From Deltaproteobacteria bacterium (GTDB taxonomy: Bacteria > Desulfobacterota > Dissulfuribacteria > Dissulfuribacterales > QOAL01), in the NCBI GenBank assembly GCA_027025395.1, contig JALVQQ010000206.1, positions 1-32,389 on the forward strand: a stretch of DNA of 32,389 nt. Direction: 5' to 3'. This document shows, piece by piece, positions 1-8,831 of this stretch. A model generated the notes under the pieces. It was not told where the DNA came from and searched no databases. It saw only the letters and a list, made by a program, of their open reading frames with translations. Position 1 is the first letter of the stretch. Each line of letters opens with the position of its first letter. The translations under genes were made by a program, and so were the position numbers.

Positions 1-1
1 G

Positions 2-346
2 AGAAGGGGGCTCGGGCTTCCGGGCCCTGAACCTACATATGTTTTGAGGCTCGATGTGGAGCGCAACCAGCTGGTGGTAGGGAGCAAGAAGGAGCTTTTT
101 GCAAACTCTCTTGAAGTGCGTAATGTAAACTGGCTGGTTGATGTTCCCGGGCTTGACCAGGTTCCCGGGATTGAGTGCATGGTAAAGATACGTTACCGCC
201 ATGAGGCGGTGCGTGCCGTGGCAACTCTTTCCGGAAAACGGGTGAGGGTCGAGCTTTCAGAGCCCCAGAGGGCAGTGACACCGGGGCAGTTTGCGGTATT
301 TTACCAGGATGAAATCGTTATGGGTGGCGGTGAGATATGCGGGTAG
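2..346 (+). CDS. mnmA: tRNA-specific 2-thiouridylase MnmA, C-terminal part (5' end outside window)
   Basis: MnmA puts sulfur on C2 of the wobble uridine of tRNA-Lys, -Glu and -Gln. The reading frame is open from base 2 with no start needed, so this is the last ~114 residues of a gene that begins upstream. The visible part matches the C-terminal beta-barrel region of the family: 'VVGSKKELFANSLEV', 'VKIRYRH' and the near-terminal 'VTPGQFAVFYQDEIVMGGGEI', which corresponds to the canonical TPGQ-AVFY-GGGI end. The PP-loop ATP site and catalytic cysteines would lie outside the window. The stop overlaps the mtaB start by 10 bp, so the two tRNA modification genes are probably translationally coupled. 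Confidence 0.9.
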   Translation, partial: RRGLGLPGPEPTYVLRLDVERNQLVVGSKKELFANSLEVRNVNWLVDVPGLDQVPGIECMVKIRYRHEAVRAVATLSGKRVRVELSEPQRAVTPGQFAVFYQDEIVMGGGEICG

Positions 347-1641
347 CTGTCTATACCCTCGGATGCAAGGTAAACCAGTTTGAATCCCAGGCTGTATCCG
401 GCAAGTTTGAAGAGCTCGGCCACGAGGTTGTGCCCTGGCGTGGTGGCGCGGATCTGTTTGTAGTTAATACCTGTGCCGTAACCGCAAGGGCGGCTTCCCA
501 GAGCAGGCAGATGGTCAGGCGTTTCCGGAGGGATTATCCTGATGCCAGGGTGATAGCCACTGGCTGTCATGTGCAGACCGGAGCCGGAGAGCTTATGAAG
601 GCCGCAGGCGGCAGGCTGTGCCTTGTGGGCAATGACCAGAAACGGAGCCTGGTTGAGCTTGCCCTTGCCTCCGCCGGTTGCCTCGAGATGTATGTAGGCG
701 ATATCTTCAGGGTAAAGGAGATAGCGCCTTTCATGATTCGTGCGCCCTTTGATCGAACCCGGGCCTTTGTCAGGATACAGGACGGCTGTGACTCCTTCTG
801 TTCGTACTGCATCGTGCCTTATGCCCGCGGAAGAAGCAGGAGCATGCCTCCGGAAATGGTTCACCGCCAGATAGCGCTTCTTGAGTTGGAAGGTATCAGG
901 GAGGTGGTAATTACCGGCATCCATGTGGGGTTTTATGGCCAGGACCTTGCTGACAAAAGCGACCTTCTGGCGCTGCTGCGTTCTCTCTGTGGTGCTTTCC
1001 CGGCCATGCGTTTCCGCTTGAGTTCCATAGACCCTTCTGAAATCTCCGATGAAATGATTGAATGGGCGGCCTCTTGTCCCAATTTCTGCCCTCACTGGCA
1101 TCTGCCCCTTCAGAGCGGGTCGGAAAAGATTCTGAAGGCAATGAACAGAAAGTACACAGGCGCGGAGTTCAGGGGCGTGGTTGACAGATTGCTCGATGCC
1201 ATGCCTGATGCAGCAATAGGAATGGATGTCATGACCGGTTTCCCCGGGGAGGGGGACGACGAGTTTTTCGCCACTCTTCAGCTCCTCCAGGCGGTACCGC
1301 TGGCCTACCTTCACGTCTTTCCATACTCTCCACGGCCCCATACGGTTGCCGCCGCTCTTGACGGGCATGTGGCCAGGAAAAAAAAGATTGAACGCTCCGC
1401 CCTTTTGAGACGGCTTGGCGCCATCCGCAAACAGGAGTTTTATGAAAGAAACAGGGGCACGGTGCATCAGCTCCTGGTTGAGCGGCGGGATAAAAAGACC
1501 GGACTGTGGCAGGGGATGACAGAAAATTATATCAGCACGCTGGTTGAAGCCCGTGAGCCTGGTGAGGAAATGAAAAACAGCATGATCAGGGTAAGAATAA
1601 AAGAGGTGCGGGACAGACTCGCGGTGGCAGAGCCCGTTTGA
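337..1641 (+). CDS. mtaB: tRNA (N6-threonylcarbamoyladenosine(37)-C2)-methylthiotransferase MtaB
   Basis: A radical-SAM methylthiotransferase of 434 residues, normal for the family, which converts t6A37 to ms2t6A in tRNAs reading ANN codons. The N-terminal UPF0004 domain begins 'MRVAVYTLGCKVNQFE', typical of the MtaB branch rather than MiaB or RimO, and carries the auxiliary-cluster cysteines C10, C46 and C77. The radical-SAM CxxxCxxC is C151-C155-C158 ('CDSFCSYC') followed by 'IVPYARGRSRS'. 'HLPLQSGS' and 'GMDVMTGFPGE' are standard core motifs, and a TRAM-like tail follows about residue 370. The ATG lies inside the end of mnmA, overlapping it by 10 bp, which suggests coupled translation. Confidence 0.94.
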   Translation: MRVAVYTLGCKVNQFESQAVSGKFEELGHEVVPWRGGADLFVVNTCAVTARAASQSRQMVRRFRRDYPDARVIATGCHVQTGAGELMKAAGGRLCLVGNDQKRSLVELALASAGCLEMYVGDIFRVKEIAPFMIRAPFDRTRAFVRIQDGCDSFCSYCIVPYARGRSRSMPPEMVHRQIALLELEGIREVVITGIHVGFYGQDLADKSDLLALLRSLCGAFPAMRFRLSSIDPSEISDEMIEWAASCPNFCPHWHLPLQSGSEKILKAMNRKYTGAEFRGVVDRLLDAMPDAAIGMDVMTGFPGEGDDEFFATLQLLQAVPLAYLHVFPYSPRPHTVAAALDGHVARKKKIERSALLRRLGAIRKQEFYERNRGTVHQLLVERRDKKTGLWQGMTENYISTLVEAREPGEEMKNSMIRVRIKEVRDRLAVAEPV

Positions 1642-1732
1642 GCAGGTCAGCCTCTCTTTTTGGCCGCATGGCCGTTGGGGCAGCAATGCCAACAGATCAA
1701 ACCAGTCAATCAGAGTAGAGGAATGTAGCGGC

Positions 1733-4700
1733 ATGACAGAAGAAGTTCTTGAAAAATCCAAGGCCCTGAAAGTTAATCTTGAGGAAACAGCAGTCGGAAG
1801 GCTCAAGTTCGAGCCCAGGTTTGATGTATTGAGAGAGGCTGTTGCGGAGTACCGCGGCATAAGCCGGCAGTTGAACCAGCTTCTTTTTGAACTTCATCAT
1901 CCATACCGCAACTGGGACCTGGTAATTGGTGAACTGCGCTCTTTCGCCCTGAAAAATCTTGCCACCTACAGCCGTAATGAAAAGGGCGTTGAGTCAATAG
2001 GGGTGCTGCTTGAAACCATGCTGGAACTGGTGCGTGATGCCCCGCGTCAGCAGCAGAAGGTTGCCGCGGCGGACGCCCTGCTGGCCTATCTTGAAAAGCT
2101 GGTGAACTACTGCGATGACCAGATGCTTGAAAGGGTGCTTCCCAAAATGACAGGCGTCTTCAGAGGGATGTGTGATGTTGACCAGTCCATCATGCGCGCC
2201 CTTGCCAACAGTTTTCATCCACTGGCCAGGGTGGCCCGCAGGCTCGCCGCCAGGGTTGACGATCAGGCCTGTCCCGGGGAGATGTGGAAGCTCCTCTGCC
2301 AGGTGCTGATCAATGTCAGGAAGTCTTCCTATCTCTACTGGCTCTCGATGGAGGGGCCCCTGCAGTGGCTGCACCGTGTTGTGGAGCAGTATTCCATAAT
2401 TGTATCTCCTTCGGAGCTTGGCGCCATAGAAGATGTGCTCCGCCCTGTTTCAAGGCCGGAGATAAAGAAGTGGCTTGTGAAAATCGAGGAACTTGAAAAG
2501 GGAGAGCTTGACAGGCAGACCGTGGAGACTGTTGCCGATCTCCCGGGTCATCTTGACATCGTACGCATGTACAAGGAGATTGCCGGGAAGCTGACGGGTT
2601 TTTCGTGTCCGCTTCCCTCTGAACGCATGGAGCCCGGCACCCGGGAGCAGGAGGTGGGAATACACCTGCTGTTTCTTTTTCATATGGTGGAGATGGAGGG
2701 GCTCAACAAGATTCATGAGGACATCCTGCGTCAGATCAACCGCAACCTGGTATGCCTTATCAAGACCGCCGACGTAGGGCAGCTTAAAGAGGTGCTGCCC
2801 AGGGCATTTGACCTTCTCAAACAACAGGTAGGGAATTTCCCGAGGACAGCGCTTCAGTGCATTGAGACCATCGGAACTGAAATATTCAAGCGCAACAACT
2901 TCAGGCTGGTGGAACTTTTTCTTGAGCAGGTGGTTGATTTCGGTTTCCAGCCGCCCAGGGTCCAGGGGGTTGACAGTGAATGGCACGTACTCAGCAATCC
3001 GGCACATCTGCAGAATATCCGGGTATGGATGAAACTGATCGGGCAGAAGCCCAAGTACTGCGGCACCCTGCTATCTGGCCTTATAGTGAATCTCGGCCTT
3101 GCAGGTACCTGTATCAAGGATACCGATCTGTTCCAGCGGGATGTGACCAGCCTTCTGAACTGCGAAATAGAGCCTGTTTATAACCTGGTCAAGCAGTTTG
3201 CAAGGATCCTGCCGGTCTATTTCAACGAGATAGGCGCCGAGGGCCTTTTGCGTGACGTAACCACCGAGCTTGATGAAATTTCCAGGAGAAAGGACAGGCT
3301 CATCCATTTTCTGCGCAAGCAGAGTCATGTCGAGAGCAATAATCTCATTGTTTACTTTATTGAAGCAATACTCTGTTTCTGGTTCAGCAGGGAGAAGGAC
3401 TGCCTGAAACCCTATCTTGCTCCGCAGATACTGGAGGATATTCCGGTGCATGGCCAATATATTGACCATGTCAACCACCTGCTGCATCACCTTGCGAGAA
3501 GGTTGGAGCTTGAGCCATTTGCCGGCAACCTTGACAGGCTGCTCAGGATTGATGATGAAACCCTGCATTCCATCCTTGAAGAGGTCTCTGACGTGCCTCC
3601 TCATGAGCGCAGGAGGCTCGAGCTGCTGATCCAGATGTACAAGCTCGAGAACCAGAAGTACAAGCTTGGCACCCAGGAGATAGAGGCCCATCTCAGGGAG
3701 GCCAGGAAATACGGTTTTGACACCCTTGACCGGGTTATAGAGATACTTGGAAGCGACGATGCCGAAAGGAATCTGGATGTGATTCTCACCGAGCTTGAGA
3801 ATCTCAAGGAGATAATACTGAGCCCGGAAAAGTTTGAGCCGCAGGAGGAGATATATCTCAAACGCCATATCGCAGCGGACATACCGTCCATGTACGGCCG
3901 CTACCATGAAAAGAAGTTCGATGCGCTGGGACTGACTTTCAGGCTCGAAAATCTGGCAAATATCTACTTTGAGCGCCTGATGCTCGAGATGGAAGTGCCC
4001 TTCATTACCCGCGCCACCTTTGTCCACATACTGAAGGCGCTGAAGCTTTTCTGGAGGGCCATCAGGCTGAATGGAGTAAACTCAAAGAAATTTTCAACCT
4101 ATCTGACTCTTCTCGAGACTTCCCTGGAGGTAAGGCGTTTTTCCTTTACCCAGTATCTCGATATTGTCAAGGGACTTTCCGAGGGCGTCAAGGACATGAT
4201 CTATGTCTATTACCTCAGCCCTCACCAGGATAACATAGCGCGCATCATCAGGCAGCTTGGCCCTGACCAGCTCCTTCCCAAATACAGGGTTTCGCGCCGT
4301 GCGGAAGCGGCATCCGGTGATGATTCCTTTATGATAAGCCGCATTACCGAGAGATTCATGCGGGAGCTCATAGCGTCCACTTTCGGTCTTCAGAATCTGG
4401 ATAATTTCATAGGCAGGGTTTACCAGGTGCTTATGGAGCAGAAGAAGGTGCTCAGCTCCAGGGAAGTTGACATGCTCCTGAGTTATGATCCGGGCCAGGA
4501 TATATGCTCCATCTATATGCCCAGTCTCAAGACCCGCAATCTCATTCAGCTGGGCAACAAGGGCTACAACCTTGTTCTGCTGGCAAGGGATGGAATAAGG
4601 GTGCCTCCCGGCGTGATAATTACAACAGAGGTCTTCCGCTACTACAGCCTGTTTCAGAAACTGCCGGGTGCTTACAGGAATTTCTGTTCCCAGCTCAGGG

Positions 4701-6028
4701 AGGGCATCAAGGAAATTGAGCAGAGAACCGGGGCCAGGTTTGGCGACCCTTCCAATCCTCTGCTTCTGTCCGTAAGGAGCGGGGCGGCCATCTCCATGCC
4801 CGGAATGATGTCAACCATTATTAACGTGGGCAGCAACATTGAAACCACGGAAGGCATGGCTGAAATGACTGGTAACCAGTGGTTCGCCTGGGACAATTAC
4901 AGGAGGTTTGTGCAGTCCTGGTCCATGTCCTTCGGAATTTCAAGAGACGTGTTTACAGAGCTTATGCTGGCCCACAAGAAACGCTGTGGCGTGGAGAAAA
5001 AACGTGATTTTACCGGCGCCCAGATGAAAGATCTTGCCCTGCGCTACAGGAAGGCCGTTCTTGATCTTGGTGTTGATATAGAGGACGATCCCTTTGAACA
5101 GCTCATGATGTCGGTGAGGATGGTGCTCCATTCATGGGATTCGGAAAAGGCCCGAGCCTACCGCAAGATAATGGAAGTTTCAGATTACTGGGGCACTGCT
5201 GTAATAGTCCAGAGCATGAGTTACGGAAATCTGTCAAGCCAGGCCGGGACCGGCGTGGTCTTTACGGCAAATCCGCACAGAAAGCTTGACCGGGTAAGCC
5301 TTTGGGGTGACTATACCCTTGGCAATCAGGGTGAGGATATTGTAAGCGGCCTGGTTTCCACCAACCCAATATCAATCGAGCAGAAGGAGGCGATGGACCT
5401 GCCTGATGCGGTAAGCCTGGAGGAGTCGTCGCCGGAGATTTACGACGAGCTGCTTTCCCAGGCAAAGCGCATGATCTATGACAGGAAGTGGACGCCTCAG
5501 GAGATAGAGTTCACATTTGAGGGGCCGCACCGCGATGAACTGTACATACTCCAGAGCAGGGACATGACAACCAAGAAGAGGGGCTCGGTCAAGGTGTTTG
5601 TGCCTGGCCCTGATCTTGATGCGGCGTATCTTGGCCGCGGCATTGGCGTGGGAGGTGGCGCATTGTCGGGCAGGGCGGTTTTCAGCCTTGACGAGATAAA
5701 GCAGATGAGGGATAAAGAATCAGAAACCAGCCTTATTCTTATAAGGTCTGCCACGGTGCCTGATGATATCGTTGAAATTTCCGCGGCTGACGGACTGCTC
5801 ACCGCAAAGGGCGGCCAGACCTCCCATGCCGCAATAGTTGCCTTCAGGCTTGACAAGGCATGTGTGGTGGGCTGTGAACAGTTGATGGTGTTTGAGCAGA
5901 AGGGCATCGCCACCATACAGGATGTAACCATCCATTCAGGGGACTGGGTAAGCATTGACGGCAGGAACGGATCTGTCTATCTGGGTAAACATCCGGTGAG
6001 GGTGGAGCAGGAAAGCTCTTTGATATAA
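1733..6028 (+). CDS. PEP/pyruvate-dikinase-like protein with very long unrecognised N-terminal region
   Basis: 1431 residues. From about residue 936 ('NLIQLGNKGYNLVLLARDG') the protein matches the ATP-grasp (PPDK_N) domain of pyruvate phosphate dikinase and PEP synthase, including 'SVRSGAAISMPGMM' at about 1013. A swivelling phosphohistidine domain follows, with 'GGQTSHAAIVA' and the catalytic-type His1365. The chain ends 66 residues later, so the PEP/pyruvate-binding TIM barrel of true PPDK/PpsA is absent. Residues 1 to ~930 look almost entirely helical, with many Leu/Glu/Arg and no motif I recognise. The domain order ATP-grasp then His domain resembles a dikinase whose acceptor is not pyruvate, as in rifampin phosphotransferase, but the acceptor cannot be read from sequence. 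The ATG is preceded by AGAGGAA. The gene sits just upstream of gap-pgk-tpiA, which hints at a link to central carbon flux. The domain call is firm; the function is unknown. Confidence 0.85.
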   Translation: MTEEVLEKSKALKVNLEETAVGRLKFEPRFDVLREAVAEYRGISRQLNQLLFELHHPYRNWDLVIGELRSFALKNLATYSRNEKGVESIGVLLETMLELVRDAPRQQQKVAAADALLAYLEKLVNYCDDQMLERVLPKMTGVFRGMCDVDQSIMRALANSFHPLARVARRLAARVDDQACPGEMWKLLCQVLINVRKSSYLYWLSMEGPLQWLHRVVEQYSIIVSPSELGAIEDVLRPVSRPEIKKWLVKIEELEKGELDRQTVETVADLPGHLDIVRMYKEIAGKLTGFSCPLPSERMEPGTREQEVGIHLLFLFHMVEMEGLNKIHEDILRQINRNLVCLIKTADVGQLKEVLPRAFDLLKQQVGNFPRTALQCIETIGTEIFKRNNFRLVELFLEQVVDFGFQPPRVQGVDSEWHVLSNPAHLQNIRVWMKLIGQKPKYCGTLLSGLIVNLGLAGTCIKDTDLFQRDVTSLLNCEIEPVYNLVKQFARILPVYFNEIGAEGLLRDVTTELDEISRRKDRLIHFLRKQSHVESNNLIVYFIEAILCFWFSREKDCLKPYLAPQILEDIPVHGQYIDHVNHLLHHLARRLELEPFAGNLDRLLRIDDETLHSILEEVSDVPPHERRRLELLIQMYKLENQKYKLGTQEIEAHLREARKYGFDTLDRVIEILGSDDAERNLDVILTELENLKEIILSPEKFEPQEEIYLKRHIAADIPSMYGRYHEKKFDALGLTFRLENLANIYFERLMLEMEVPFITRATFVHILKALKLFWRAIRLNGVNSKKFSTYLTLLETSLEVRRFSFTQYLDIVKGLSEGVKDMIYVYYLSPHQDNIARIIRQLGPDQLLPKYRVSRRAEAASGDDSFMISRITERFMRELIASTFGLQNLDNFIGRVYQVLMEQKKVLSSREVDMLLSYDPGQDICSIYMPSLKTRNLIQLGNKGYNLVLLARDGIRVPPGVIITTEVFRYYSLFQKLPGAYRNFCSQLREGIKEIEQRTGARFGDPSNPLLLSVRSGAAISMPGMMSTIINVGSNIETTEGMAEMTGNQWFAWDNYRRFVQSWSMSFGISRDVFTELMLAHKKRCGVEKKRDFTGAQMKDLALRYRKAVLDLGVDIEDDPFEQLMMSVRMVLHSWDSEKARAYRKIMEVSDYWGTAVIVQSMSYGNLSSQAGTGVVFTANPHRKLDRVSLWGDYTLGNQGEDIVSGLVSTNPISIEQKEAMDLPDAVSLEESSPEIYDELLSQAKRMIYDRKWTPQEIEFTFEGPHRDELYILQSRDMTTKKRGSVKVFVPGPDLDAAYLGRGIGVGGGALSGRAVFSLDEIKQMRDKESETSLILIRSATVPDDIVEISAADGLLTAKGGQTSHAAIVAFRLDKACVVGCEQLMVFEQKGIATIQDVTIHSGDWVSIDGRNGSVYLGKHPVRVEQESSLI

Positions 6029-6181
6029 AGGAGTAAAATTTCATATCAACAAATTGGCGCAGGTCGGCCTTGAGTTGCATTTCAGGTGCGGCAAGGCAGG
6101 TCAGGTTGCAGGCTGATTTTTACTTTTTTAACCCTGGTGTATTACGCACCGCCATCTTTAATCCAGAGGAGTTTATTGTTT

Positions 6182-7438
6182 ATGGACAATGGAGCATCTC
6201 CCATGAAGCTTGGAATCAACGGACTTGGAAGGATAGGCAAACTCAGCTTATGGCATCATGTGGGCAGAAAGTTTTTTTCTGAAATCGTGGTTAATGTGGG
6301 TCGCGAAATCGGGCAGGGGCTTGAGGACATAGCGGCAGCCATTGACCGGGACAGCACATACGGTCGTCTTGGAGCCTATTTGTACGGGCATAAATGTCCA
6401 AGGGTCATTGAAAATCTCAATGACAGGGACGGCACAATGACCATTGACGGCGTGCCTGTAAGGATTCTCAGGGAGAGCAGGGACCCGCGAGGAATAGACT
6501 GGTCAGGCAATGATGTCAGGATCGTTGTGGACACTACCGGAGTGTTTCGTGATCCTACGGCGCCTGCCGATGCCGCCAGGGGAAGCCTCAGGGGACATCT
6601 TGAGGCAGGAGCGGACAAGGTTATACTTTCCGCCCCTTTCAAGATCGCCGACAAGGCGGCGGAGATGCCTGATGACGCTGTAACTACCGTTATGGGCATA
6701 AATGAAGACGACTACATACCGGACAGGCATGTCCTTGTTTCATCCGCAAGCTGCACCACCACGTGCCTTGCCTACATGGTCAAGCCCGTACTGGACTATT
6801 TTGGAGCCAACCGTATTCTGTCTGCTTCAATGGTAACGGTTCATGCCGCAACAGGAAGCCAGGTAGTGCTTGACCGGCTCCCAAAGGCAGGTGCCAGGGA
6901 CCTTCGCAAGAACCGGAGCATATTCAATAACATAATCCTTACTACCACGGGAGCCGCAAAGGCCCTGGGGCTGGTTATTCCCGAGATGAAGGGAATAGGA
7001 TTTCTTGCAGAGTCCGTAAGGGTTCCCACAAATACCGGTTCTCTCATCATACTTAACCTGACCATTCAGGATGAGAGCATGGAGAATCCGATAAACCGCG
7101 CGCTTGTGAACGACATATACAGAAAGGCCGCTGAAGGCCCCATGTCCGAACATCTCATCTACAGCGAGGAGCAGAACGTATCCGGGGACATTATCGGCAT
7201 GCCGGAGGCCGCTGCGATTATTGAGGGCACGGAGACTCACACCAGGACATCAGCCATACGCGTTGATCCCACGCTGGCGTGCAAGGCGCTGGGAGAGTCC
7301 CCCGACAGCATCACCTGTTCAGAGATTAATGTCCCGGTTACTAACGTCGTGGTATATGGCTGGTATGACAACGAACTCGGAAGCTATACGGTGATGCTGG
7401 GTGACAGGCTTGTCTCCATTGCAAAGTCCATGTTTTAG
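6182..7438 (+). CDS. gap: Glyceraldehyde-3-phosphate dehydrogenase, divergent type I-like
   Basis: Oxidative phosphorylation of glyceraldehyde-3-phosphate to 1,3-bisphosphoglycerate with NAD(P). The Rossmann start 'INGLGRIGK', catalytic Cys191 in 'SSASCTTTCLA', catalytic His in 'TVHAATGSQ', 'TTTGAAKALGLVIPEMKG' and 'GWYDNELGSY' place it in the GAPDH family. It deviates from the usual SNASCTTNCLAP at two Asn positions (Ser and Thr here) and is about 418 residues against the usual ~335, with extra sequence around 40-90 and between 300 and 400. I chose the ATG at 6182 because AGAGGAG ends 10 bases before it; an in-frame ATG at 6203 is also possible, and the frame stays open upstream to 6086 without further homology. 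It is followed by pgk and tpiA in glycolytic order. Confidence 0.88.
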   Translation: MDNGASPMKLGINGLGRIGKLSLWHHVGRKFFSEIVVNVGREIGQGLEDIAAAIDRDSTYGRLGAYLYGHKCPRVIENLNDRDGTMTIDGVPVRILRESRDPRGIDWSGNDVRIVVDTTGVFRDPTAPADAARGSLRGHLEAGADKVILSAPFKIADKAAEMPDDAVTTVMGINEDDYIPDRHVLVSSASCTTTCLAYMVKPVLDYFGANRILSASMVTVHAATGSQVVLDRLPKAGARDLRKNRSIFNNIILTTTGAAKALGLVIPEMKGIGFLAESVRVPTNTGSLIILNLTIQDESMENPINRALVNDIYRKAAEGPMSEHLIYSEEQNVSGDIIGMPEAAAIIEGTETHTRTSAIRVDPTLACKALGESPDSITCSEINVPVTNVVVYGWYDNELGSYTVMLGDRLVSIAKSMF

Positions 7439-7530
7439 TAATGTTGTATCAACGGAGTTGGCGCCTTCTGTTGCGCATGGAACCGGCTCTGTCTTAACAG
7501 TTGAAGAATTGTGCAGTTCGGAGAGCGCAG

Positions 7531-8724
7531 ATGATAAGATTCATTGATGAACTCGACCTGAAAGCGCGCAGGGTAATCATGCGCGTTGACTTCAATGTTC
7601 CTCTTGATGCTGAGTGCCGTATTACAGACGATAACCGTATCCAGGCCGCCATGCCCACCATAAGGCATGCGCTTGAAAATGGTTCAAGGCTGCTTATCTG
7701 TTCACACCTTGGAAGGCCCAAGGGCAAGAGGGTTGAAAAGTACAGCCTTGCTCCCGTTGCCGCAAGGCTCGGTGAAATTCTTGGCTTTGAGGTGCCGCTC
7801 GCCCCTGACTGCATAGGTCCGGAAACCGCAGGGATGGCAGCCCGGGTACAGGAGGGCAGGGCGCTGATGCTTGAAAATCTCCGTTACCATGCAGGGGAAA
7901 CCGCCAATGATCCGGAATTCGCTTCAGCGCTTGCCGGTCTTGCGGATGTGTATGTTAATGACGCTTTTGCTGTTTCACATAGGGCGCATGCGTCAGTTGT
8001 AGGCGTGCCTGCCGTGATGAAGGAGTGCGGCGGCGGATTCCTCATGAAATCCGAAATCACCTATTTCAACAGGGCCATGAGGGAACCGGCCAGGCCCATG
8101 ATTGCAATCCTTGGCGGGGCCAAGGTTTCAAGCAAGCTTGGGGCAATCGAGAATATCCTTCCAAGGGTAGATGTTTTGATTATCGGCGGGGCAATGGCCA
8201 ATACATTTCTTGTTGCCCGCGGAATTTCAGTTGGAAGGTCGCTTGTTGAATCCGAACTTGTTGACGTGGCGGCCAGGCTTATGGATGATGCTGCTGAAAG
8301 GGGGGTGAAGCTCCTTCTCCCGTCTGACGCGGTGGTGGCCGCTGAAATGACAGAGGGTGCCGCCACAGAGACAGTCGATATTCACTCTGTACCTGAAGAC
8401 AGGATGATTCTTGATATTGGGCCTGCTACCGTAAAGGCGTACAGTGAAGCCCTTGAAGGCGCCGGCACCATAGTCTGGAACGGTCCAATGGGCGCTTTTG
8501 AGATCAAACCCTTCAGCAGCGGCACCATGGAGCTTGCCCATGCGGTTGGCCGGAGTTCGGCCCTCAGCATTATCGGCGGTGGAGATACTGATCTTGCAAT
8601 CCACATGGCAGGGGAAAAGGACAATGTTTCCTACATGTCCACCGGAGGCGGTGCATTTCTGAGTCTCCTTGAAGGCAAGACTCTTCCCGGTTTTGAAGCC
8701 CTTGAGAAGTGCGGCGGGCGGTAA
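7531..8724 (+). CDS. pgk: Phosphoglycerate kinase
   Basis: Transfers phosphate from 1,3-bisphosphoglycerate to ADP, giving 3-phosphoglycerate and ATP, in the cytoplasm. At 397 residues it has the normal length. Visible family motifs are 'RVIMRVDFNVPLD' near the N-terminus, the substrate loop 'SHLGRPKG', 'YVNDAFAVSHRAHAS', 'ILGGAKVSSKL', 'VWNGPMGAFE' and the C-terminal nucleotide-binding 'STGGGAFLSLLEGKTLPG'. The expected GGDS is GGDT here, a mild change. The ATG at 7531 is preceded by GGAG at a good distance; the frame extends ten codons upstream but without homology. It lies 92 bp after gap and 107 bp before tpiA on the same strand. Confidence 0.96.
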   Translation: MIRFIDELDLKARRVIMRVDFNVPLDAECRITDDNRIQAAMPTIRHALENGSRLLICSHLGRPKGKRVEKYSLAPVAARLGEILGFEVPLAPDCIGPETAGMAARVQEGRALMLENLRYHAGETANDPEFASALAGLADVYVNDAFAVSHRAHASVVGVPAVMKECGGGFLMKSEITYFNRAMREPARPMIAILGGAKVSSKLGAIENILPRVDVLIIGGAMANTFLVARGISVGRSLVESELVDVAARLMDDAAERGVKLLLPSDAVVAAEMTEGAATETVDIHSVPEDRMILDIGPATVKAYSEALEGAGTIVWNGPMGAFEIKPFSSGTMELAHAVGRSSALSIIGGGDTDLAIHMAGEKDNVSYMSTGGGAFLSLLEGKTLPGFEALEKCGGR

Positions 8725-8831
8725 TCGCGTCCATTTGCGGCAAAATGGCGGCAGGCCGGTTCCGGGCCGTCATTCTCACCGCTCTTTCATTGAAGATGTG
8801 CTGAAATTGTACGAGAAGAGGAGGCATCACC

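Noticed and set aside
301-1860. 519-codon open frame on the minus strand
   Set aside because: It lies wholly antisense to mtaB and the start of the dikinase-like gene, has no recognisable motif, and mtaB on the other strand is unambiguous.
3071-4027. 318-codon open frame on the minus strand
   Set aside because: Inside and antisense to the 1431-residue gene; no ribosome site or homology.
6086-6181. N-terminal extension of GAPDH from 6086
   Set aside because: The extra 32 residues have no GAPDH homology, while the ATG at 6182 has a good Shine-Dalgarno.
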